From NCBI RefSeq assembly GCF_050436995.1, contig NC_134763.1, positions 744,001 through 808,000 on the forward strand: DNA of 64,000 bases, given 5' to 3'. The translations under genes were made by a program, and so were the position numbers. The DNA comes from Anticarsia gemmatalis (taxonomy: Eukaryota; Arthropoda; Insecta; Lepidoptera; Erebidae). The notes below the pieces were generated by a model, which was given only the letters and a program-made list of their open reading frames with translations, searched no databases and had not been told where the DNA came from. Below, one piece after another: positions 36,301 through 48,300 of this stretch. Position 1 is the first letter of the stretch. Each line of letters opens with the position of its first letter.

Positions 36301-39300
36301 TCCACCGGCTTCTCCTCCTCCGCGAACAGGCTGTCATCTGGCGGACAGGCATGAAGTTCAACAATTTAGCGAAGAAGTCTATGCTAAATTGATTTTGATT
36401 CACTCGTTGATTTGTGCAATGGATAGTTGTCGATTGATCTAAGTATGTGCGGCTTACGTAAATGGTTGTCGGTGAAAACTTCATGCAATAGATCAATGAT
36501 CAATGAATTCATGTGTGTATGAGAAACAATAATTATCATTCGTTCTAACAGTGAAGGAACACATCGTGATGAATTTTGCATGCCTTAAAATCTTTTGTCG
36601 AATTTCTTAATGGTATGCAAAGTTCCCTACCCACCCTCGGCCAGCTTGATGGACTCAAGGCCTAAACCCTCCCTCAATACGGGAGGAGACCCTTGTCTAG
36701 CAGTGGGGCTGTAATAAAAATGGCACCAAATGGTTTGTGACCAGTTCCTTTGCTTGAACTTGGCTTGGCACGCTGTCGCGTGTCTAGGTAGTTACCAGGC
36801 GGGTAGGCAGCGGGCTGCAGGCGCAGCGCGGCGGCGAAGGCGTGTCCGCCCGTGGCGCCGCGCGCGCGCTGCACGCGCAGCAGCTGCGACATGTAGTTGC
36901 GCTCCACGCCCAGCCGCACCACCGCGCCCGCCGGACACGCGTCCAGCGCGCTCAGCAGCGCACTGACACACAACTCATATTACTATGTAGATACAGATAT
37001 AATATGTGAGAGTATTGTTAAAGTACGTATACACACGTATATGTATGTGTGTGCGTAGCTTATACCACCCTAACATTTGTTGGGTGTCATCAGAAGACAT
37101 GAGAGTATACAAATTTAAAATTATTAATACGTTCAAAGTAAAGAAGTTCTCAAGGTCAATTTAATAAAGGGAGTTTAATTTTTAGACAAAATCTGTCATA
37201 AATAGAGTCAAGTTTAAGGCAATCTTAAAGATTATAAACTATCGCAATTTGAGGACATAATATAAAATTGTTAAACGAGTCTAAAACAACAAATAAGTCA
37301 TCGTAACTTAACATTTTCAAAGATAATCTTAATTATTTATGCACATCGATAAAAAAAAAAAACCACAAACATACATACATATGTCTCAAAAAAACTAAAA
37401 TATACTCATACAATGATCACTGAATTTTATAAAAGTAGCTCTTAGACACTCACCTCATAGAAGTAGGCGGCATACCAAACGTCTGTATAAAGAGCGCCAG
37501 TTTGTGCGCGGGCAGGGCTCTCATGCCGGCCTCCAGCAGCGCGGGCCTGGCCGAGCGCACCATGTGCAGCCGCAGCCAGTCCGGGAGGAGCGCCGTCTCC
37601 TCCTCCGAGTCCACGTTGAAGGCCTGCGGGGCGTCGTTGCCCACCCACACGGATTGAAGGTATAGGTACATCTCTTGGTTTGTATCGTCTGAAAGGTAAA
37701 GTCATAGTTAGAGTTTAGATCCGTGGTTCACTAATTGTATTGGCGGTACATATAAAGAGGTTAATTTTTGACTATTAATTAGGCATGCTACCACGCTCTG
37801 GATTGCTTTTGATAATTCAGCAATAAAATAATAATAGGTACTCTACGCAAACCGGAATCGACCCAGAAACTTGATAATCTGGAGCACGATTGCCTGTAGA
37901 CAGTACTATTGAGGAGCGAGCATAAAACGTGCAAAATAAATGGAAATTTAATTGTTACTACTTGTTAGATTTTCGTATACAATTTGTTAACAGTTACTGT
38001 TCTCATAAATATTATATTTTCGGGTCGCATGTTTAATAGGTTTTGAGTAGAATGGCTAACGTTTCTGACTGACAATTTTAATATGACTGTTCGCATTTAT
38101 ACACCCGTATTCTTATAAACTATTCTGTTGTCAACAATACCGACTCATGCGCTTACTCGTGCTAAATCACCTCTTCAATCATCGGAGCAAATCTATTAAA
38201 GTCAATATAAGTACATACATATAGAAGGTCCACAGCACAGCAGCTTAAGGTAGGCGTGCGCCAGTATTTATTATTGGCCTGACTTTCGATTCGAACCCGA
38301 GACCTCTGTTACATACGTTACCGTTGCGCCACAGTGTCAGTTTGCATAAGTACGTACATATAGAAGGTCCACAGCACAGCAGCTTGAGGTAGGCGTGCGC
38401 CAGTATGAGGTGCATGGTGGTGGAGCGGCCGCTGGGCCACTGCAGCATCACGCGCTCGCCGAACGTGTTCTCTGAAGGAGTTGCGCCCACCGCACGAGCC
38501 TGGGGACGAAGCTTTACTTCAAAGGACGAACAACTTGGCATAAAGGTAAATGAAGCTGAGAAAGACTGCCTGAATTAGACTTGAACATGAAGAGTTCCGT
38601 ATAATACATCATGGTAGCCTTTCTTACAAACTATGTTGGAGTCTTCCAGTCTCACCGGATGCAGTTGAATCAGTATTTTACATGGAGCATAAAACGCCCA
38701 AAAAATTATGTTTATTGAAAAAAAATACACCTTCTGAAAAATTTCAACAGTATAACTATCACGGTTCATGAGATACAGCTTGGTCTAAGACAGACAGATA
38801 GAACAACCAAAGTAATAGGGTCCCGTTTTTAACTATGAGCTTGTGGCCATAATACATGATGTTTTTATCCAGCATCAAACGGCTTGGGTTAGCCAAAACA
38901 TTCTCATATACAGCAAAGAAAGCTGGTACAAAGTCAGCATTAAGGGAGTAAATAGTTATACCTTTTGCAGATGCGTGTACAGTATAAACGTGAGTGCGTG
39001 TAGTGCCTTGTGTTGCGCTCTCTGCAAGTCTCCCAACTCCTGCTCCACGCGCTCGCCGCTGCCCAGCACGCTGTTCATCACTGTAGACCGCTCCATCAGC
39101 ACTTGGCTCAGGTCCTGCAGGCAACAATAATAGTTATCAACTTATTTGACTGCCTCCAAGGCGCAGTGGTTTAGGTCACCACGGTACCATTGAGTTGGGA
39201 GGTCGTGGGTTCGATTTACAAACGCAACAGTTATTTGTGCGATCCATAAATATTGTTTTCGAATCTGGTTGTACTTTGTGTCCGATGGTTGTACAAATGT

Positions 39301-42300
39301 ACAAGTCCCCGCGACACAAAAGTACTTCTAAATGCGGGAGTTGTCTTTTTAAAAAACAAAATAAACTATAGTCTCAAAAAACATTTAACACAAGTTGTTA
39401 TTTTTCGATGGTGACTCAATATTATAGTAAAATATTGCAAGTAAAATATTATTAAAGTGCGCAAATAAGTCGCCAAAAAATATCTAGAAAAACGGCTGTT
39501 TAAAAGACAAATTGTTGTCAACAAAATAATTATTTCCTTAGACTTTCATACCCTTAGGTCACGTGTGTCGTATCCATCAAAGATGTAAATTTATTCCTTA
39601 TTCATTAAACCAACAGCATCAATATGGGTTCACTCACCAGCGCTAAATCAGTGTGGTCTTCAAGCGGCGTGGCGCGCACGTACTGCGCGAGGAAGTCGAT
39701 GTAGGCGGCCAGGTGTCGCGGCACGCACTCCACCAGGCACGCGGCGCGCACGCGCACCACCACGTCCTCCCGCACACACTCCCAGTGCTGCAGGCTCCAC
39801 AGCAGACCGAGCCACTCGCTGGAAACAAGTGAAAAATAAGGACCAGTCTCACGGCTTACGGTTAACTAACGGATAATGTAGCTCAAAGATAAAATGGTAG
39901 AAAATTATTGTAAAGAACTGCTAAAATTCTACTCAGAAGTGGTCATCTGATTCCTAACTGAGCTTGTAACATACTTATGCATACGTACTAAAACATACTT
40001 ATATAGTAAATAAATTTACAACCAGATTCAGGGCAAATATTAGTGCTCATCATACAAATATTTGCCGCGAGTGGGATTCGAACCCGCCACATGCGACGTT
40101 ACGCTTATTGCGGCGAGGTGACCACTCCAACTAATGCACTAAACGCTTTAAGTCCCAAGTAAAGTGAGTGGGCCTATTGCCTAACACCAGGTACGATACC
40201 AAACTCCGAGTTTCTATAGAAAAATAATCTATTATAAAATTAGAAAAGTTGTTAAAGTTTATAATATCGGGTAACAAAGGCTTTGCTGTTGAACCCAGCA
40301 TGTTTTTCACCGGGCATAAAATAAAAGGTAGAAAATGTGACGTCTACATTTGTGGTTAGTCATAACAAAAAAATAACAAGCAGGATAAACGTCTATTTAA
40401 TAAATATGATTGTAAGTACACAATAGGAATGTAGCCGATGCTTATATACCCGATCCGTAGTTGAAGGTCTTTCTTAAACTAATTTTATACCGTCGCAAAA
40501 CCTAGTTGGGCTCGCCGGTTGGTTAGCAAACCTTAGCGTGAACATTCCATAAGTGTTCCGTGGAACTGAGTGTCTTTGTCCTTCGAAGGGCACGTAATAA
40601 GTCGGTCCCAGGTGGTGTATAATCTATGTCTAAGACCTTCAGACGACTTGATCAATTGTGACAACAGGTTGACCACTAACCATACTATAAATGAACAGAG
40701 TGAGAAGGAGAAAAATCTATCCCATATTCCAACTGCTATTTACTTTCTGAGCACCCGGACTGGACATCGGAGGAGCTCTGTGCATGTAAAAAGTCAGTCC
40801 CAGTTGTTGTCAATTAAGATAACAGTCGTTAAACCAAGTCCAAGACCTTTCGGGCGGCTTGAATAGATTTGACACTAGTGACTACTAACCATACGATAAA
40901 ATAAAATAAACAGAAAGTTTAATAAATGAATTAAGTAAAATAATGTTTTTTTTTACATTCCGTTACTGTCCCACTGCAGGGCAAGGGTCTCCTCCCAAAC
41001 GAGAGGGAGGAGTTAGGCCTTGAGTCCACCACGCTGGCCAAGTGCGGGTTGGGGACTTTGCATACCCTCAATAAATGTATTAAACAAATAATGTTACTAC
41101 AGGCAAATCCGGTTTTTCGGACTCCACAAGTTTATAACATCCCCAATATACTAACATAACTTTAAATTACATTCTTATTTACGACTTATTATTACAGCAA
41201 TACTGAATTAAATATCATAAGAACATAATAAACGTTATTATTACTTTATTTATTTCAATATTAACAAAATTGAGTAACAATATGACTCAATAGTAAGTGG
41301 TCAGTGAAGCGTGGCTACGTGCAAGCCGTTCAGTAACTTGTGTAGTTCATAAATAGTTGTTGAAAGACTCTGTCGTGTTATTTACTGTAGAAAATATTAT
41401 TTTATAATAGACATGTGAAACATTAATTAGGTGTAACGCATAGTGAGTTACTTAATTGGCTAATTATTTAAAATATTTTTATTGTTATTTAAAACAATAT
41501 TTTATAATTTTGCGTGCTTCATTTGGTTAGTGCTTTTTTAATGCGGTATCTGCGGTAGTAAATAGCGCACAATATTTCTTTATATATATTATAATAACTC
41601 AAAGGTGACTGACTAACATAGTGATCTATCAACACACAGCCGAAACTACTGGACGGATCGGTCTGAAATGAAAGGATTTTGATCAATTATACCAAAATAT
41701 ATCAATCTACCCCCAAGAGGATAAAATAGGGGATGAAAGTTTGTATAAAAAGTCTGTACTGAGGCACAAACGCGGACGAAGTCGCGGGCATCAGCTAGTG
41801 TACAATAAGAGTTATATTTTTATCAAAGTTTAGCAGAAGATAAAAGACTTATGGAAGTGTAATAATCTCACTAAAAACTGCTGAGCAGAGAGACATTAAA
41901 TTAATATTTTCATAAAATATCCAAAATGTTTGAACAAAACTGGAAGTCTGTCAAAGCGAAACTACTAGACCAGACTTTGGAGCAAAGGAGAAAGAACTAT
42001 AAGAGCAAAGACTACATAGCAATGGAGGTCATTGACCCGTGGTGCGACTATGTAGTGAGGAACAGAATGATTGTGACGAAGAAACACACTATTGATGATC
42101 TTACCAAGTTCTTGAAAGTGAATATAAACCCTGCCTTAAATGAGGATCTAGCGAAGAAAGTGTCTATAGTGCATAGTAGTATTACGAAATTGGAGGTAAG
42201 CATTTAAATAAACAATTTAATACATACATTTCCCAATGCTGGGCAAGGGTCTTCTCCCGTAATGAGGGAGATGTTAGGCCTTGAGTCCACCATGCTGGCC

Positions 42301-45300
42301 AAGTGCGGGTTGGGGAGTGTGCATGCCCTCAATAATTAATGTATTAAACAAATTTTAGGCAAGGTTTCCGCACGATGTTTTCCTTCACCGTTGGAACAAG
42401 TGATAATGATTTCTAATACACATATAACTTCGAAAAATCATTGGTGTGTGTCCTCGGGTACGAACCCTCGACCACTGGCGTGGGAGGTGCCAACTTAAAT
42501 CACACGGCTATTACTGCTCTCAAAGCAAAGCTAAAAACATTTTTTTGTTTGTTAGTTTGTTTATTGCAACGCGCACAATTGTTTAAAATGTCGTCAATAT
42601 GTATCATGTCTTTCTACGAATTAATAATTAAATAAGGAAAATGTTTAAATAGGACTCTACACGAAAACAAGTTTATAAACGAACACTATAAAGAATATTA
42701 TTAAAAATAATTTTTATAACATCTCGGCTTTTATACCTGGAGATGAAGGCAGTGATGGTAAGGTCTACAGTAGATGAATATAGAACGGGCGCGCTCATAA
42801 AATAACAATTTCTAGAAATTACTAAGAATGTTCCAGCGGCAGGCTTAAAACCAAAAATTACGAGACCGTGGTGGACTTACATACTCCTAATTTTAGGAGG
42901 TAGTCCAGCAATGGGACAAAATTTTATTTAAAACTAGCTTTTACCCGCGACTTCGTCCGCCACCTTAATTTTCCTATTATGCGTAATTTTTCCGGGTAAA
43001 AAATGGCCTATGTCCTTTCTCGGGTATCAAAATATCTCCATGATTTAGTAACAGACAGACGGACAGACAGAGTTACTTTCGCATTTATAATATTAGTAGG
43101 AAAGTAGTAATAGTAGTAAAGTAGTATGGAGTATGGATTTAAAATGTATATTTTCAGGTGGACGCCATCGTAAACCCAGCCAACGTCCGCCTGAAGGCGT
43201 GGGGGAGTACCGTGTTCACGGTCGATGGAGCCATACACCGTGAAGCTGGACCTCTCTTACAAGTACACCTACATTCTTTACTTAATAATTAAAGTAATAC
43301 ATACATAACATTACGCCTGTTATACCCGAAAGCATAGGCAGAGGTGAAATTGCTAAGCTGCAAATTCTAGTTTCATGTTATATGGGGAGAGAATATTGCC
43401 ATTAATCAGCCATATTAGGCGTCGGGCTATTATTGTAAATACATAACAGAAAAGAGCAATACTGTGCCCGATCCGGGAATCGAGCCTGAGACCTCATGGG
43501 CAGCAGTCGTAGTTTTGTTTTCGTGCCTACTAATTTCGAAAACGTAAAAATATATATTACCTACTGTACATTTCAGGCTGAGGTTCAAACCTTTGGAGGT
43601 TGTCTGACAGGCGATGCCCGCGCCAGTTGCGGGTATAATCTACCAGCTAGATGTAAGTACACTTTTACGATAGTTTAATTACCGTAAAACAATTATTATT
43701 ATTAGTCCCCAACCCGCACTTGGCCAGCGTGGTGGACTCAAGGCCTAACCTATCCTTTGTTCAAGGAGAGACCCTTGCCCAGAAGGAACAACCGCGAATT
43801 AAAAAGGGACAATAAACAATTTCATAAACTTTTTCTTCCAGATGTAATCCACACAGTAGGCCCAACAGACAAATCGGCAGCTAAACTCGAATCGTGCTAC
43901 GAAAAGTGCTTAACTACAACAAAACTGCACAATATTCGTACGATCGCCTTCCCCTGTATCGCGACCGGCGTGTACGGGTTCCCTCGCCGCGCAGCCGCAC
44001 ACATCGCACTACAGACCGCTAGGAAGTTTCTAGAAGTAAACCAACATCTAGATAGAGTCATCTTTTGTACGTTCACACCTACTGATAAGCATATCTATGA
44101 GACTTTGTTGCAGTTATATTTCCCTGTACATGAGTGGAATTTTTAACTGCTAATGTTTTGTTCTTGAAAGACATATCGGTGATGTCTTGCATAAAAGTTG
44201 GGTGTTACTCGTAACTGGCGGTCTTGTATGACAACATGTATGGATGTGAATAAGGCAAAGAAACTTTGTAAGGATCGTACCAAGTGACGTTCTCTGGTTT
44301 CTGCCTACTCCTATAATGGGAAAGCGAGGGAAGAATGGTGCTACGTTTTATTTAGTCCCACTATTTTGGGGAAGGCCAAAAGGATGTATTTTATAACATA
44401 AATAATCATTTTGTGTAAATTAAACAGTACTTTATATATCTACGATTGGATGTTTCATTTTAATTTACAGTCAAAAATTAAGCCTCTCTTTGTACCGAGT
44501 ATTAACTTAACAGGAGTACTCTGTAATTTTAGACTAAAAAACGACTCAACAAAATGTCGTTAGTAACTAATACAAACGTATATAATATAGTAAAACAACG
44601 AGTCATAAGCTCCAGTGAAAAGTTAGCCAAACGTCGGGTAAACAAATAAGGTATCCTAACCTTTAATTCGCTTTTAATCGCGTTGAGTCAAGAGAGTTAG
44701 AAATCGTTAAGAAATTTATATAAATTCTACTAAATTAAATAATATAATAAATAAATATCAAAGCACTGCAAATCTATACTAATATTATAAAGCTGAAGAG
44801 TTTGTTTGTTTGTTTGTTTGAACGCGCTAATCTCAGGAACTACTGGTCCGATTTGAAAAATTCTTTCAGTGTGAGATAGCCCATTTATCGAGGAAGGCTA
44901 TAGGCTATATATCATTACGCTACGACCAATAGGAGCAGAGCAGCAGTAAAAAATGTTACAATAACGGGGAAAATTTTGACCCATTCTCTCTTATGTGACG
45001 CAAGCGAAGTTGCGCGGGTCAGCTAGTGTTCTAAAAATATCAAAGTACTTACTCAGGGCTGACTTCAGTGTTATAGTCCATTTCACCCGTGTCGTCTGAC
45101 GCTTTCGACAGCACCAGTTTCAGGCCCTGAAGAAAATAACTCGAATCACACAAACAGTCAAGCATAAAATAAGACAACACTTTTTTTAAATGTTACAACA
45201 AAATTTCAAATATGTACTATTTTGATAAAATGCAGAGCGAAATTTCAGGTAGACCCCGTAAAAGATGGAGAGGTGAGCTTGCGTCCTTTAACCCAGACTG

Positions 45301-48300
45301 GGTATAGACTACTAGAGATCTTTTGAAGTGGAAGGCTATGGGTAGGCCAGCAGTGCGACGAAATAATAAATAAAGAAATAATAAAAAAAAATTGTCGTCA
45401 CAATATTGGCACTGGTATTAGGGTCCCCTCCTGCCCTCCCCCTACATACCCTGTTGGCGCTGGCCCTGGTGGGCGCGTGCGTGTGCGCCAGTCTCTGCAT
45501 GTAGTAGTGCAGCACGGCTCGGGCGCCGCCCTCCTCCCCCTCCCCCTCCCCCTACGTACCCTGTTGGCGCTGGCCCTGGTGGGCGCGTGCGTGTGCGCCA
45601 GTCTCTGCATGTAGTAGTGCAGCACGGCTCGGGCGCCGCCCTCCTCCCCCTCCCCCTCCCCCTACGTACCCTGTTGGCGCTGGCCCTGGTGGGCGCGTGC
45701 GTGTGCGCCAGTCTCTGCATGTAGTAGTGCAGCACGGCTCGGGCGCCGCCCTCCTCCCCCTCCCCCTCCCCCTACGTACCCTGTTGGCGCTGGCCCTGGT
45801 GGGCGCGTGCGTGTGCGCCAGTCTCTGCATGTAGTAGTGCAGCACGGCTCGGGCGCCGCCCTCCTCCCCCTCCCCCTCCCCCTACGTACCCTGTTGGCGC
45901 TGGCCCTGGTGGGCGCGTGCGTGTGCGCCAGTCTCTGCATGTAGTAGTGCAGCACGGCTCGGGCGCCGCCCTCCTCCCCCTCCCCCTCCCCCTACGTACC
46001 CTGTTGGCGCTGGCCCTGGTGGGCGCGTGCGTGTGCGCCAGTCTCTGCATGTAGTAGTGCAGCACGGCTCGGGCGCCGCCCTCCTCCCCCTCCCCCTCCC
46101 CCTACGTACCCTGTTGGCGCTGGCCCTGGTGGGCGCGTGCGTGTGCGCCAGTCTCTGCATGTAGTAGTGCAGCACGGCTCGGGCGCCGCCCTCCTCCCCC
46201 TCCCCCTCCCCCTACGTACCCTGTTGGCGCTGGCCCTGGTGGGCGCGTGCGTGTGCGCCAGTCTCTGCATGTAGTAGTGCAGCACGGCTCGGGCGCCGCC
46301 CTCCTCCCCCTCCCCCTCCCCCTACGTACCCTGTTGGCGCTGGCCCTGGTGGGCGCGTGCGTGTGCGCCAGTCTCTGCGTGTAGTAGTGCAGCACGGCTC
46401 GGGCGCCGCCCTCCTCCCCCTCCCCCTCCCCCTACGTACCCTGTTGGCGCTGGCCCTGGTGGGCGCGTGCGTGTGCGCCAGTCTCTGCATGTAGTAGTGC
46501 AGCACGGCTCGGGCGCCGCCCTCCTCCCCCTCCCCCTACGTACCCTGTTGGCGCTGGCCCTGGTGGGCGCGTGCGTGTGCGCCAGTCTCTGCATGTAGTA
46601 GTGCAGCACGGCTCGGGCGCCGCCCTCCTCCCCCTCCCCCTCCCCCTACGTACCCTGTTGGCGCTGGCCCTGGTGGGCGCGTGCGTGTGCGCCAGTCTCT
46701 GCATGTAGTAGTGCAGCACGGCTCGGGCGCCGCCCTCCTCCCCCTCCCCCTCCCCCTACGTACCCTGTTGGCGCTGGCCCTGGTGGGCGCGTGCGTGTGC
46801 GCCAGTCTCTGCATGTAGTAGTGCAGCACGGCTCGGGCGCCGCCCTCCTCCCCCTCCCCCTACGTACCCTGTTGGCGCTGGCCCTGGTGGGCGCGTGCGT
46901 GTGCGCCAGTCTCTGCATGTAGTAGTGCAGCACGGCTCGGGCGCCGCCCTCCTCCCCCTCCCCCTCCCCCTACGTACCCTGTTGGCGCTGGCCCTGGTGG
47001 GCGCGTGCGTGTGCGCCAGTCTCTGCATGTAGTAGTGCAGCACGGCTCGGGCGCCGCCCTCCGACTCGGCCACGGTCCGCCGCAGGTGGGCACACAGCTC
47101 CCCCGCCTTGCCCACCTCGCCCCCCGACCCGCCCGCCGACAGGAACTCACACAGGCACTGCACTGGTAACACACTGTGCAAACAAATTGCAGGTGAAAAC
47201 CACGAAGAAGACCATCCATACTAATATTATAAAGCTGAAGAGTTTGTTTGTTTGTTTGAACGCGCTAATCTCGGGAACTACTGGTCCGATTTGAAAAATT
47301 CTTTCAGTGTTAGATAGCCCATTTACCGAGGAAGGCTATAGGCTATATATCATCACGCTACGACCAAAAGGCGCAGAGTAACCGTGAAAAATGTTACAAA
47401 AACGGGGAAAATTATGATTATCTTAAGTGACGCAAGGGAAGTTGCGGGGGTCAGCTAGTTAACAATAAAAACCGGCCAAGTGCGAGACGGACTCGCGCAC
47501 GAAGGTTCCTTATTATCATCTGCTGAATTTGAAGCGTCTACACTTTACACGTTTTGAATATTGAGCAAGAAATACGTAAAAAACACTTAATATATTATAT
47601 TTTTTTTATTTTTTTGTATTTGTTGTTATAGCTGCAACGGAAAATCATCACTTGTGAAAATTTCAGCTTTTTAGCGATCACGGCTTATGAGATAAAGCCT
47701 GGAGACAGACGGACAGACAAACAGCGGCGACCTAGTAATAGGGTCCCGTTTTACCCTTTGGGTAATGAACCCTAAAAAGGAAAGTAGCTTAGCGAATTTA
47801 GTGGATAGAAATCAGAAACTCACATTTTACAGTAATTCAAGAAATACCCTAAAAAAATCATCCGTACCTTAGTTCAAGCAGGTCCTGTCTCAGCAGGTTG
47901 TGTAGCCAGGGCATGGCGCGCCGGGTGCCGTGCCTCTCCACCAGGTCCAGCAGGATGGCGGGCTGGCGACACAGCAGCTTGCTCAGGCGCATCTGCGCTG
48001 ACATCGCTTGCAGTGTCTCTATGATGGCTTGAGGAGGCTTCCGCGCTGGACCTAGTGGTTCTAGCGTTGTTAGCTAGGAAAGTAATTTGAGAGTTATATA
48101 ACGGTTGTTTCAGAGTAATACTATAAAAGTTTAGAATACGGATGAAGAAAAGTTAAATTCACTATCTGCAGGGTAAAACACCTGTTTCAGATAATCCAGT
48201 TGGCATCTTTGTGCCACTTGTGTTTATAAAGTTAATAAAAATGTAAAGTACCAATTGACTATTATTTGTTACTAGCTGACCCGCGCAACTTCGCTTGCGT

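Noticed and set aside
45398..47219. Staggered 95-141-codon minus-strand frames
   Set aside because: Each is a shifted reading of the exon-15 array, ignoring the splice donor. Only the part in exon 15 (46978-47173) is coding.
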